Shown: piece by piece, positions 1 through 7,808 of the stretch | Layout of the letters: each line of letters opens with the position of its first letter | Position numbering within the stretch: the first letter of the stretch is position 1 | NCBI GenBank assembly: GCA_030624805.1 | Contig: JAUXJL010000062.1 | Coordinates: 1-9,181 of the forward strand | Direction of reading: 5' to 3' | Origin: Acidimicrobiia bacterium | GTDB lineage: Bacteria > Actinomycetota > Acidimicrobiia > Spongiisociales > SHLN01 | Length of the DNA stretch: 9,181 nt | Program-made: the position numbers and the translations under genes | Notes under the pieces: model-generated | What the model saw: only the letters and a program-made list of their open reading frames with translations | Database searches by the model: none | Told to the model about the DNA's origin: nothing

Positions 1-135
1 CAGGGACCTGAGTTTTTGGGTGTCCTCGGGGAGCAGCCCTGCTTCGGTTTCGTGGGAGGCTGAGGGCGCCTGATGCCTGCTGCCCCCGAATGCTTTCTTG
101 ACCGCACGAGAGATCGACGACTGGCTACTGGACAC
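1..135 (-). CDS. 5'-partial gene divergent from sufB, function unknown
   Basis: This minus-strand frame is open from a GTG at 135-133 to the window edge, giving 45 residues; the rest of the gene lies outside. The protein begins MSSSQSSISRAVKKAFGG and continues with a polar stretch ending PEDTQKLRSL. Three things suggest real coding. A purine-rich AAGGGA (144-149 on plus) sits 8 bases before the GTG. About 73% of codons end in G or C. The gene would also be divergent from sufB with a 71-base shared intergenic region. I do not recognise the family. Suf regulators are often encoded next to sufB, so a regulator is possible, but no helix-turn-helix or cysteine motif is visible in this short piece. 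The region could instead be non-coding. Confidence 0.45.
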   Translation of the reverse strand, partial: MSSSQSSISRAVKKAFGGSRHQAPSASHETEAGLLPEDTQKLRSL

Positions 136-146
136 TGACGAATCCC

Positions 147-206
147 TTCGCTAGAGGCACGAGGTGCGGCATAATGGTGTTGGCTAGGTGACAAGAAAGG
201 CCCCAA
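147..206 (+). promoter_or_regulatory. sufB promoter region and ribosome binding site
   Basis: A -10-like CATAAT lies at 170-175, with a weak -35-like TTCGCT at 147-152 and a 17-base spacer. A GAAAGG ribosome binding site at 195-200 stands 6 bases before the sufB ATG and fixes that start. Within the spacer is a perfect short inverted repeat, GCAC-GAG-GTGC (157-167), which could be an operator. The hexamer calls are by eye, and the -35 matches consensus only partly. Confidence 0.4.
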
Positions 207-1613
207 ATGGCAACGGTTGATATGGATCTTGGCGCGTACCAGCTCGGCTGGCACGACGACGAGGATGAGTACGTCTTCAAGCCCAAGAAAGGCTTGAACG
301 AGGAAATCATTCGCGAGATCTCTGCCATGAAGAAAGAACCGGAGTGGATGCTCAACTTCCGGCTCAAGGCCTACGCCCGGTTCCTTCGCAAGCCTGTCCC
401 GACCTGGGGCGGCGGCGGCGCTCTCGACGACATCGACTTCGACGACATCTACTACTACATCAAGCCGACCGAGGGCCAGGCCAACGACTGGGACATGGTT
501 CCCGACTCCATCAAAGAGACTTACGAGAAGCTCGGCATCCCCGAGGCCGAGCGCAAGTACCTGGCGGGTGTTACCGCCCAGTACGAGTCGGAGGTCGTCT
601 ACCACAAGAACCGCGAGGATCTCGAGGAGATGGGCGTCCTGTTCAGCGACACAGACACCGCGGTCCGCGAGTACCCCGAGATGGTTCAGGAGTACTTCGG
701 GACGATCATCCCCCCGAACGACAACAAATTCGCCGCCCTCAACTCGGCGGTGTGGTCGGGTGGGTCGTTCATCTACGTGCCTCCCGGGGTGCATGTCGAC
801 CAGCCGCTCCAGGCCTACTTCCGGATCAACGCCGAGAACATGGGTCAGTTCGAGCGCACGCTCATCATCGTCGATGAAGGCGCCTACGTGCATTACGTCG
901 AGGGCTGTTCGGCTCCGGTGTGGACAAGCGATTCGCTGCATTCCGCCGTGGTTGAGATAGTCATCAAGGAGGGTGGTCGCTGTCGGTACACGACCATTCA
1001 GAACTGGTCAAACAACGTCTACAACCTCGTTACCAAACGAGCTGCCGCCTACAAGAACGCCACGATGGAATGGGTCGACGGCAACCTCGGCTCCAAGCTC
1101 ACGATGAAGTACCCGGCGGTATGGCTGATGGACGAAGGCGCCCATGGTGAAGTGCTCTCGGTGGCCTTCGCCGGCGACGGCCAGCATCAGGATGCCGGTG
1201 CCAAGATCGTGCACGCCGCGCCGAACACAACCTCGCTCATCACTTCGAAGTCGATCTCCAAGGACGGGGGCCGCGCCGGTTATCGCGGCCTGGTCCGAGT
1301 GGAGGACGGCGCCGAGGGGGTGAAGTCATTCGTTCGCTGTGACGCGCTCATCCTCGATGAGGACTCGCGTTCGGACACCTACCCCTACATGGAGATCGAA
1401 GAGGCCGACGCCCAGATCGGGCATGAGGCCACCATCTCCAAGGTGGGCGACAATCAGCTCTTCTACCTGATGAGCCGCGGTCTCTCCGAGGAAGAGGCCA
1501 CCACCATGATCGTGGCCGGTTTCGTCGAGCCGATCGTCAAGGAGCTCCCTATGGAGTACGCCGTTGAGCTCAACCGCCTCATCGAGCTCCAGATGATCGG
1601 GAGCGTTGGGTAG
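207..1613 (+). CDS. sufB: SufB, Fe-S cluster scaffold subunit
   Basis: SufB is the core scaffold of the cytoplasmic SufBCD complex. It accepts sulfur from the cysteine desulfurase system and builds nascent Fe-S clusters at the SufB/SufD interface. The 468 residues are full length for bacterial SufB, and the C-terminal half is the SufBD beta-helix. Aligning the last 91 residues by eye with E. coli SufB places the catalytic Cys405 equivalent at Cys378 (in RCDALILD) and the Glu434 equivalent at Glu407 (in GHEATISKVG, preceded by His406). The LFYLMSRGLSEEEA motif and the terminal GSVG are also family-like. No intein or frameshift is seen. The ATG at 207 has a good ribosome binding site. Its usual partner sufD does not follow; it lies 4.6 kb downstream beyond five unrelated genes, so sufB appears to be its own transcription unit. 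Confidence 0.97.
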   Translation: MATVDMDLGAYQLGWHDDEDEYVFKPKKGLNEEIIREISAMKKEPEWMLNFRLKAYARFLRKPVPTWGGGGALDDIDFDDIYYYIKPTEGQANDWDMVPDSIKETYEKLGIPEAERKYLAGVTAQYESEVVYHKNREDLEEMGVLFSDTDTAVREYPEMVQEYFGTIIPPNDNKFAALNSAVWSGGSFIYVPPGVHVDQPLQAYFRINAENMGQFERTLIIVDEGAYVHYVEGCSAPVWTSDSLHSAVVEIVIKEGGRCRYTTIQNWSNNVYNLVTKRAAAYKNATMEWVDGNLGSKLTMKYPAVWLMDEGAHGEVLSVAFAGDGQHQDAGAKIVHAAPNTTSLITSKSISKDGGRAGYRGLVRVEDGAEGVKSFVRCDALILDEDSRSDTYPYMEIEEADAQIGHEATISKVGDNQLFYLMSRGLSEEEATTMIVAGFVEPIVKELPMEYAVELNRLIELQMIGSVG

Positions 1614-1738
1614 ACCCGCCTCCGCCCTGAGCCTCAAACTGTGGTTGGTTCCGTAACGATGCTCGTCTGAGCCTCGTCCCATCGGTGATTTGAAACGGGT
1701 GCGGGCGGCGTAGAAGTTGCTCGAGCTGACTACCGAGC
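1614..1738. other. sufB-nucS intergenic region with weak hairpins and a short repeat
   Basis: No gene is seen here. CTGAGCCTC occurs twice (1627-1635 and 1668-1676). CGATG (1657-1661) can pair with CATCG (1680-1684), or the smaller GCTC-GTCT-GAGC (1661-1672) can fold instead. GCTCG (1719-1723) can pair with CGAGC (1734-1738) just upstream of the nucS -35. None is followed by a T tract, so I do not call an intrinsic terminator for sufB. Confidence 0.3.
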
Positions 1739-1776
1739 TTGTAACTGGCCGGTGGATGTTTCTACAGTCGGCTGCC
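1739..1776 (+). promoter_or_regulatory. Putative leaderless promoter of nucS
   Basis: TTGTAA at 1739-1744 and TACAGT at 1763-1768 are separated by 18 bases, and each matches four of six consensus positions. The -10 ends 8 bases before the ATG at 1777, so transcription would begin at or next to the start codon. There is no Shine-Dalgarno before 1777. This fits leaderless transcription, which is common in Actinobacteria. It is inferred from spacing only. Confidence 0.45.
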
Positions 1777-2436
1777 ATGCGTATTGTCATCGCCGACTGC
1801 AGCGTCGACTACGAAGGTCGGCTGTCTGCCCATCTCCCCGAAGCCGCCAGACTCATCATGTTGAAGGCGGATGGGTGCGTCGCCATTCACGCCGACGGGG
1901 GCGCCTACAAGCCGCTCAACTGGATGAACGCTCCCAACACGCTCATCGAGGAGGAGAGTCGCTGGATCGTGACCAATCCAAAAGGGGAAAGGCTCACCAT
2001 CACGCTCCATGTCGTCCACTCCGATACCAGCTATGAACTAGGACAGGATCCCGGCCTCGAAAAGGACGGCGTTGAGGCCCAACTGCAGAAACTCCTGGCC
2101 GAGCGGGTCGAGGTCCTCGAGGAGGGGCTCACGCTTGTGCGTCGAGAATATCCCACAATCATCGGCCCGGTCGACCTGCTGTGTCGGGCCGCCGACGGCG
2201 GCGCCGTGGCAGTCGAGATCAAACGCAAGGGCAGCATTGACGGTGTGGAGCAGCTCAGCCGGTATCTCGATTTCCTGCGCCGCGATACCCGGTTCGATTC
2301 AGTGCGGGGCATGTTTGTCGCTCTCGACGTCACGCCGCAAGCCCGGGCGCTGGCGACGGATCGGGAGATCGAGTGGCAGGAAGTGGACTACGACGAGCTG
2401 CGGGGGATCGAGTCCAATTTCTTGAGGCTGTTCTAG
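1777..2436 (+). CDS. nucS: NucS/EndoMS mismatch-specific endonuclease
   Basis: NucS (EndoMS) cleaves both strands at mismatches such as G-T and provides non-canonical mismatch repair in Actinobacteria and Archaea that lack MutS/MutL. The 219-residue protein has the N-terminal DNA-binding part (opening MRIVIADCSVDYEGRL, with AYKPLNWM at 44-50) and a C-terminal RecB-like nuclease domain. Candidate catalytic residues are Asp133 in GPVDLL, Glu147 and Lys149 in VEIKRKG, and Gln159 and Tyr163 in EQLSRYL. The tail FLRLF resembles a sliding-clamp-binding motif. I chose the ATG at 1777 because it begins the conserved sequence and fits the promoter spacing. In-frame starts at 1756 (ATG) and 1717 (TTG) would add residues unlike the family. 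The gene is convergent with the sigma factor gene and lies 163 bases after sufB. Confidence 0.95.
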   Translation: MRIVIADCSVDYEGRLSAHLPEAARLIMLKADGCVAIHADGGAYKPLNWMNAPNTLIEEESRWIVTNPKGERLTITLHVVHSDTSYELGQDPGLEKDGVEAQLQKLLAERVEVLEEGLTLVRREYPTIIGPVDLLCRAADGGAVAVEIKRKGSIDGVEQLSRYLDFLRRDTRFDSVRGMFVALDVTPQARALATDREIEWQEVDYDELRGIESNFLRLF

Positions 2437-2469
2437 AAGACGGCGGGGCGCCAACCAGTTGGCAGCGTC

Positions 2470-2473
<4 letters not shown>
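2433..2473. terminator. Inverted repeat between convergent nucS and sigma genes
   Basis: The two stop codons lie in an extended imperfect palindrome. CTAG (2433-2436) and GACG (2439-2442) can pair with CGTC (2466-2469) and CTAG (2470-2473), with an AA bulge. Inside is a hairpin formed by GCCAA and TTGGC (2450-2463). Being nearly symmetric, it could act as a bidirectional terminator. It lacks T tracts on either strand, so it is not a classical intrinsic terminator. Confidence 0.45.
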
Positions 2474-3402
<929 letters not shown>

Positions 3403-3450
3403 GCACTCCTCCCTTCGGCTGGGTTACTCCGTGCCCCCCTAACGCCGTGT

Positions 3451-3465
3451 TATCACGCTATCACG
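3451..3465. repeat. Tandem TATCACG repeat upstream of the sigma gene
   Basis: TATCACG occurs at 3451-3457 and again at 3459-3465, an 8-base period, 49-63 bases upstream of the sigma start. On the minus strand it reads as two CGTGATA units. It could be a binding site or overlap the sigma promoter. A weak minus-strand -35-like TTGCTC (3479-3484) lies just upstream, with TAGCGT (3455-3460) as a poor -10. No other feature is seen in the 136-base gap at 3403-3538. Confidence 0.3.
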
Positions 3466-3538
3466 AGTTTGGCGGTGTGAGCAAGCCCGCGGAACCCAAT
3501 AGTCAGTTTTCGCAGGTGTCAGCGCGGTCGGGAGTGAT

Positions 3539-3937
3539 TTAAACCCCCCAGGTGGAAACGGACTCGGGCTCGATTTCAAGTCGGAGACGCACATCGCCGG
3601 GCTGGAGCCATTCGTAGTCGGTACCCAGGTACTTTTGGGCCAGTTCGTTGATGCCGGCCACTCCACCTTCTTCGGTCAGTAGCGTCACGCGGCCCCGAAT
3701 CAGCGCGGTCTGATAGGGCTGCGACTCCCGATAGATCGATACAGCCACCCTCGGGTCCCGCCGAATGTTGTCGACCTTGATCCGGCCATCGGCCGTGTTC
3801 ATCAATAAGATGTCCCCCCGCCGGCCTACCCACATTGTGGAAACGTGCGGAGATCCGTCACTCATGACGGTGGCCAGGGACGCCATGTTGGTTTCGTCGA
3901 TGAGTTCCTTCAACTTGCCGGGTAGCTCTACCCCCAC
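3539..3937 (-). CDS. PPOX-class split-barrel oxidoreductase, probably F420-dependent
   Basis: This 132-residue protein is a small flavin/deazaflavin split-barrel enzyme of the pyridoxamine-phosphate-oxidase-like superfamily. Its pattern is that of the F420-binding FDOR-B type found in actinobacteria. Recognisable parts are MASLATVMSDGSPHVSTMWV (18-37), the strand GDILLMNTADGRIKVDNIRRDPR (41-63), where basic residues usually contact cofactor phosphate, and the ALIRGRVTLL strand (78-87). The substrate is unknown; family members reduce or oxidise assorted small molecules, and cofactor choice (F420, FMN or heme) cannot be settled by eye. The GTG start has AAGGAG (3945-3950 on plus) 7 bases upstream. 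It is divergent from the lipoprotein gene with a 56-base gap, and it points towards the sigma gene 136 bases further on, so the two could be co-transcribed. Confidence 0.88.
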   Translation of the reverse strand: MGVELPGKLKELIDETNMASLATVMSDGSPHVSTMWVGRRGDILLMNTADGRIKVDNIRRDPRVAVSIYRESQPYQTALIRGRVTLLTEEGGVAGINELAQKYLGTDYEWLQPGDVRLRLEIEPESVSTWGV

Positions 3938-3965
3938 GTGGTGGCTCCTTCTGTTTGCGGCCGTC

Positions 3966-4002
3966 TTGACTAGCGACCCTGGCGGGCCAGACTATGCGCC
4001 TT
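3966..4002 (+). promoter_or_regulatory. Putative promoter of the lipoprotein-udgB pair
   Basis: TTGACT at 3966-3971 is a good -35 match. GACTAT (3990-3995) after an 18-base spacer is a weak -10. It overlaps the first possible ATG (3994) and ends 7 bases before the second (4003). No Shine-Dalgarno precedes either ATG. If this promoter is real, the transcript would be leaderless and start at 4003. Confidence 0.4.
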
Positions 4003-5511
4003 ATGCGAAGGTTGCTGCTTCTGTTCGGGCTGGTCCTAACGGCCTGTTCGGGTCCGTCGCTGGTCGTGGTGGGCGAGGGCGTGCCACCGGCGCCGGCCAT
4101 TCCCGAGATCGAGGTGGTCGTTATCGATACGGCCGGTGTCCCGGTCACGGCCGCGGCCGTGTCGTTTGGCTCACTCGACCGGGCCGACACCGACGAGGGA
4201 GGACGGGCCTCATCCGAGTGGCCCCGCCAGCCGCTCACCATTAGCGCCGAGGCCGCGGGCTTCTACCCAGGATCGGTCGAGGTGCTCGAGCTTCCCGACA
4301 CCCGCGTCGTTCACCTGGAGTTGGAGCCGGTCATCCTGGCGGGCGTGGTTCGAACGGCCGATGGGTACGGGTTGCCCGGCGCACTCGTGACACTCGGAGA
4401 ACAAGGCGTGTTTACCGACTTCGCCGGAGATTTTATCATCCGGCGGGCCATCGCCGGAACCGTCACCGTCGAGAAGGCTTCCTACGACGACGCCTCCTTG
4501 GAATGGGACGGAGAAGCCTCCGAGGTCGCCCTCGCTCTCGAGCCGCGTGTTATTCGGTCTATCAGGGCCAGCGGTCCGGTGGTGGGAAATGCCGAGCGGT
4601 GGGCTGAGTTGCTGGCGGTAGCAGAGGCGACGGAGATAAACGCCATCGTCGTGGACATCAAAGACGAGTCGGGTCGGGTGTTCCACGCCACATCGGTTGC
4701 CACCGCCCATGACATCGGGGCCGTGACCGTTATGTACGATCCGCGCAACGCAGTGGCAGATCTCCACGACCGCGACCTGTATGCCATCACCAGGATCGTG
4801 ACATTCCAGGATCGGTTCATGGGGGCCGCCTTCCCAGAACTCGCGGTATGGGACTCAGGAACCAACGAAGCGTGGACTACCGGCGGCGGCCAGGCTTTTA
4901 TGGACGCCACCAACCATGACTCGTGGGAGTATCCGCTCGCACTGGCGGTGGAGGCGTGTGAGCTGGGTTTCAACGAAATCCAGTTTGACTACGTGCGGTT
5001 CCCGACTGATGGGCCGGTCGATCGTGCGGTCTTCGACGGTCCGGCCGACCAGTCGGGTCGCGTCAGCACCATCAGCGCCTTCCTCTCGGAGGCCCGGTCG
5101 CAACTCAACCCCCTCGGTTGCGCAGTTGCCGCCGACGTGTTTGCGGTCATCTTGAGCGCCAGCGGTGACCAGGGTCTCGGGCAGCGGGTGGAGGAGCTGG
5201 CCGGGTCCGTTGACGTGATCAGCCCGATGATCTACCCCAGTCACTACTCGACTGGATGGTTCGGTTTCGAATGCCCCAATTCCAATCCCGGCTTCGTTGT
5301 TGCCAGCGCCCTCGACGACGGGTTGCCTCGGATTAACGGTCCTGCCATCGTCCGGCCGTGGATTCAGGATTTTACATTCGGATGCGGCGATCCGTACGGC
5401 GAGGCCGAGGTGCGCAGCCAGATCGACGCTGTCGAGCAGCGCGACCTTGGCTGGATCCTGTGGAACGCCGGCAGCAGCTTTACCGAAGAAGCGCTCGACC
5501 CGGACCCGTGA
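3994..5511 (+). CDS. Lipoprotein with putative glycoside hydrolase domain (DUF4015-like)
   Basis: This 505-residue protein is predicted to be exported and lipid-anchored. Two arginines precede a leucine-rich segment and the lipobox LTAC (15-18), so Cys18 would be the modified residue. Residues about 38-112 and 113-185 look like two carboxypeptidase-regulatory/CNA-B-type beta-sandwich modules; GLPGALVTLGEQGVFTDFAG (126-145) is typical. The C-terminal domain (about 186-500) resembles the putative glycoside hydrolases of DUF4015, a TIM-barrel group. It contains INAIVVDIKDESG (215-227), NEIQFDYVRFPTDG (327-340), SPMIYPSHY (410-418) and GWILWNAGS (486-494). Acidic residues such as Asp221, Asp332 and Asp339 are candidates for catalysis. 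The substrate is unknown; cell-wall or exopolysaccharide glycan is a guess. The start may be 4003 rather than 3994, giving a shorter signal peptide. The stop overlaps the udgB start. Confidence 0.85.
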   Translation: MRLMRRLLLLFGLVLTACSGPSLVVVGEGVPPAPAIPEIEVVVIDTAGVPVTAAAVSFGSLDRADTDEGGRASSEWPRQPLTISAEAAGFYPGSVEVLELPDTRVVHLELEPVILAGVVRTADGYGLPGALVTLGEQGVFTDFAGDFIIRRAIAGTVTVEKASYDDASLEWDGEASEVALALEPRVIRSIRASGPVVGNAERWAELLAVAEATEINAIVVDIKDESGRVFHATSVATAHDIGAVTVMYDPRNAVADLHDRDLYAITRIVTFQDRFMGAAFPELAVWDSGTNEAWTTGGGQAFMDATNHDSWEYPLALAVEACELGFNEIQFDYVRFPTDGPVDRAVFDGPADQSGRVSTISAFLSEARSQLNPLGCAVAADVFAVILSASGDQGLGQRVEELAGSVDVISPMIYPSHYSTGWFGFECPNSNPGFVVASALDDGLPRINGPAIVRPWIQDFTFGCGDPYGEAEVRSQIDAVEQRDLGWILWNAGSSFTEEALDPDP

Positions 5512-6176
5512 CCATTGAACAGCTCAACAGCGAGCTCATCCGATGTCGTCGCTGTCCGCGCTTGGTGGCCTGGCGGGAAGAAGTGGCCGACTCGAAACGG
5601 GCATCATTCCGAGACTGGGAGTACTGGGGACGACCCGTGCCTGGCTTTGGTGACCCGGCTGCCCGGCTGGTATTAGTTGGGCTGGCGCCGGCCGCACATG
5701 GAGCGAACCGGACCGGACGCATGTTCACAGGCGACCGTTCGGGTGAATGGCTGTACCGAGCACTGTTTCGAGCCGGCTTCGCCAATCAGCCGAACGCCGA
5801 CGACCGGAACGACGGCTTGAAATTGACAGACTGCTTCGTGACGTCAATGGTCCATTGCGCTCCACCCGCCAACAAGCCGACTGTCGGGGAGCGGGATGCC
5901 TGTGGAGACTGGCTGGGACGAGAGCTCGACCTCCTCAGTTCGGTGGAGGTGCTCGTAGCGCTGGGTCAGCTGTCCTATAACCAGGTGCTGCGCCGGTTCG
6001 GCACTCGAACTCCCCGGCCGAAGCCGCGCTTTGGCCATGGTGTGGAAGTCGCGGTCCAAGACGGGCCGGTTGTCATAGCCAGCTATCACCCGAGCCAGCA
6101 GAACACCTTCACCGGACGCCTCACCGAAGAGATGTTCGACGGCATCTTCACGCGAGCGAACCAACTGCTCGCCTGA
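5508..6176 (+). CDS. udgB: Uracil-DNA glycosylase family 5 (UdgB type)
   Basis: UdgB removes uracil and some other deaminated bases from DNA, starting base-excision repair in the cytoplasm. The 222-residue protein carries the family 5 signature GLAPAAHGANRTGRMFTGDR (58-77) and motif 2 SYHPSQQNTFTGRLT (192-206). Cysteines at 13, 16, 117 and 132 (CRRC, VHCAPP, RDACG) are the likely [4Fe-4S] ligands, so it would be a client of Fe-S assembly. The GTG at 5508 shares its bases with the lipoprotein stop (GTGA, 5508-5511), which implies translational coupling. There is no strong ribosome binding site. Upstream in-frame codons (from 5358) lie inside the lipoprotein gene and do not look like UdgB. Co-transcription with an exported hydrolase is unexpected. 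The KRRRIH-type insert of UdgX is not seen. Confidence 0.95.
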   Translation: MTIEQLNSELIRCRRCPRLVAWREEVADSKRASFRDWEYWGRPVPGFGDPAARLVLVGLAPAAHGANRTGRMFTGDRSGEWLYRALFRAGFANQPNADDRNDGLKLTDCFVTSMVHCAPPANKPTVGERDACGDWLGRELDLLSSVEVLVALGQLSYNQVLRRFGTRTPRPKPRFGHGVEVAVQDGPVVIASYHPSQQNTFTGRLTEEMFDGIFTRANQLLA

Positions 6177-6188
6177 ACCAAATGTCCC

Positions 6189-6225
6189 TTGGTATGGGTC
6201 GCCGACTCCAATATCCTGAGGCGTC
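6189..6225 (+). promoter_or_regulatory. Putative promoter of the sufD-sufC operon
   Basis: TTGGTA (6189-6194) and TATCCT (6212-6217) are separated by 17 bases, and each matches four of six consensus positions. The -10 ends 8 bases before the GTG at 6226, the same geometry as at nucS, suggesting a leaderless or nearly leaderless transcript. A weak GAGG (6218-6221) lies 4 bases before the GTG, so read-through from udgB with normal initiation is also possible. Confidence 0.45.
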
Positions 6226-7488
6226 GTGAGACCCCTGACTGTTGATTCCGTCGACGCGCGCGCCGATTCAGAGATTCCCTGGCTGACCGATCTCCGCCGG
6301 CAAGGCCTGGAAGCATTTCAACGGCTTCCGATGCCGACCTCCGTCGAGGAGGAGTGGCGCTACATCGACCTCGACTTCGATCTGGCCGACCTCGGGCTGG
6401 CCGACAAGCCTGGTGCGCCTATGACGCCAGGTCCCTACGACGTTGACGGGCTCGGCCGAGCCACCATCGTGGACGGCAGCGTTGTCGTCGTGGAGCCTGC
6501 CGATGGCATCACTATCAGTCGGATCGCCGATGCAGATCCGTTGCTCTTGGCCGGGGCGGCCGATGCTGCCATCCCGGCCGATCTCGATCGATTCTCGGCT
6601 GCCAGCTACGGGTTCGGTGGCGACGGCCTCATGGTGCACGCCGCCCAAGGGTCGGTCGCGTCCGGCCCTGTTGTCGTTGATGTTCAGGCCGTGACGCCGG
6701 GAACGCTGTCTCTACCTCGTATCGTCCTCGTGGCCGAACGTCAGTCCGAACTGTCCGTAATCATCCTGTATCGCTCGCCCGATGAAGGTGTTTTCCACGT
6801 CGTGCCTCATCTGCAGGCGACAGTCGGTGACAACGCCCGGCTCAAACTAACCACAGTGCAGGCGTGGGGCACCGACACCACCGCGATCGGCCAGCAGCGG
6901 GTGGTCCTGGGTCGCGACGCCCATCTCCACCATGGTGAAGCCGGGATTGGTGCCGCACTCGGTCGGCTCCACTTTTTCGTGGACATCGACGGCCCCGGCG
7001 CCCACTCCGAGATAACCGGCCTCTACTTCGGCGAAGCCGACCAGGTGCTCGACTACCGGGCTTTCATCAACCACCGTGCGCCTCACACAACCTCCAACAT
7101 GTTCTTGAAGGGGGCCGTTGAGGACGCCTCGCATTCGGTGTTCACCGGCCTCATTCGAATCGAGGCGGAGGCGCAGCGCGTTAACGCCTATCAGACCAAC
7201 CGCAACCTGGTACTCAGCGACGAGGCCGGAGCAGAGTCGGTGCCAAATCTCGAAATTCTCGCCAACGATGTCAAGTGCGGCCATGCCTCGACGGTAGGCC
7301 CCCTTGACGCCGACCAGCGCTACTACCTGATGAGCCGTGGTCTCGATCGGTTGCACGCCGATCGCCTGCAAGTGCGCGGGTTCTTTGAAGAGGCGATAGC
7401 TCGGCTGCCACATCAGCAGCTGGCCGATCCGATTCGGGCTGCGGTCAACGAGAAATACGTCCGAGCCCAGGATGAGGGTCGGACGTGA
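6226..7488 (+). CDS. sufD: SufD, Fe-S cluster scaffold subunit
   Basis: SufD pairs with SufB and two SufC to form the SufBC2D scaffold and is needed for iron acquisition and cluster formation at the SufB/SufD interface. At 420 residues it is normal length. The helical N-terminal part includes the conserved EEEWRYIDL (41-49), and the SufBD beta-helix core follows. QTNRNLVLSDEAGAESVPNL (323-342) and ANDVKCGHASTVGPLD (346-361) are family signatures. Cys351 and His353 correspond to E. coli SufD Cys358 and His360; the latter is required for activity. YYLMSRGL (366-373) matches its paralogue SufB. Translation starts at GTG 6226, 49 bases after udgB. The stop codon overlaps the Rieske start. It is unusual that sufB does not lie immediately upstream. 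Confidence 0.95.
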   Translation: MRPLTVDSVDARADSEIPWLTDLRRQGLEAFQRLPMPTSVEEEWRYIDLDFDLADLGLADKPGAPMTPGPYDVDGLGRATIVDGSVVVVEPADGITISRIADADPLLLAGAADAAIPADLDRFSAASYGFGGDGLMVHAAQGSVASGPVVVDVQAVTPGTLSLPRIVLVAERQSELSVIILYRSPDEGVFHVVPHLQATVGDNARLKLTTVQAWGTDTTAIGQQRVVLGRDAHLHHGEAGIGAALGRLHFFVDIDGPGAHSEITGLYFGEADQVLDYRAFINHRAPHTTSNMFLKGAVEDASHSVFTGLIRIEAEAQRVNAYQTNRNLVLSDEAGAESVPNLEILANDVKCGHASTVGPLDADQRYYLMSRGLDRLHADRLQVRGFFEEAIARLPHQQLADPIRAAVNEKYVRAQDEGRT

Positions 7489-7808
7489 GGGTGAGCGTTG
7501 GCAAGCTCGGTGATCTCCCAGATGGACGAGGTGTACGAGTGGAGACCGCCGGCCACCGCATTGCCCTCTTCCGGATCGGTGATGCGGCCTACGCGATCGG
7601 TGATCGATGCAGCCATGCCGAGGCGTCGCTGGCGGAGGGCGAGCTATTCGATCTCGACGTTGAGTGTCCTCGCCACGGTTCCGAGTTCAACATCGTGACC
7701 GGCGAGCCGGACTCACTTCCAGCTACACGTCCGGTGCCCACCTATGTGGTCGAGCTCGTAGACGGCGAGGTGTTCCTCGAGGTCGAACCGGTTGAGGAGG
7801 AATCGTGA
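7485..7808 (+). CDS. Rieske [2Fe-2S] ferredoxin in suf operon
   Basis: A 107-residue soluble Rieske-type ferredoxin. Cys42-x-His44 (CSHAE) and Cys61-x-x-His64 (CPRHG) are the cluster ligands, and the fold matches NirD/dioxygenase-type small Rieske proteins. It has no signal peptide or membrane segment, so it should be cytosolic. Small Rieske genes between sufD and sufC are known in actinobacterial suf operons. The role there is probably electron supply or cluster handling, but it is not established. The GTG start overlaps the sufD stop by four bases (7485-7488), with GAGGG (7474-7478) 6 bases upstream. A GTG at 7491 is an alternative start. The acidic tail VEPVEEES is encoded by the same bases that supply the sufC ribosome binding site. 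Confidence 0.93.
   Translation: MRVSVGKLGDLPDGRGVRVETAGHRIALFRIGDAAYAIGDRCSHAEASLAEGELFDLDVECPRHGSEFNIVTGEPDSLPATRPVPTYVVELVDGEVFLEVEPVEEES

Noticed and set aside
1463..1484. 22-base near-identical segment shared by sufB and sufD (second copy 7323-7344, one mismatch)
   Set aside because: It encodes the shared YLMSRGL motif of the paralogous SufB and SufD proteins, so it reflects homology and not a mobile or recombinational repeat.
1717..1776. Upstream extension of nucS from TTG 1717 or ATG 1756
   Set aside because: The added residues are unlike NucS, whose conserved sequence begins with MRIVIADC at 1777; the extension also overlaps the likely promoter.
1326..1790. 154-codon minus-strand frame over the sufB 3' end
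   Set aside because: It is antisense to well-conserved SufB codons, has no recognisable domain, and arises from GC-rich third-position bias.
4210..4767. 185-codon minus-strand frame opposite the lipoprotein gene
   Set aside because: The plus-strand frame has a lipobox and hydrolase-like motifs; the antisense frame has none.
5358..5507. Upstream extension of the udgB frame
   Set aside because: It runs inside the lipoprotein coding sequence and adds arginine-rich sequence unlike UdgB; GTG 5508 fits the 4-base overlap and family start.
6847..7413. 188-codon minus-strand frame inside sufD
   Set aside because: It is antisense to the conserved SufD core; the protein has no family-like motif.
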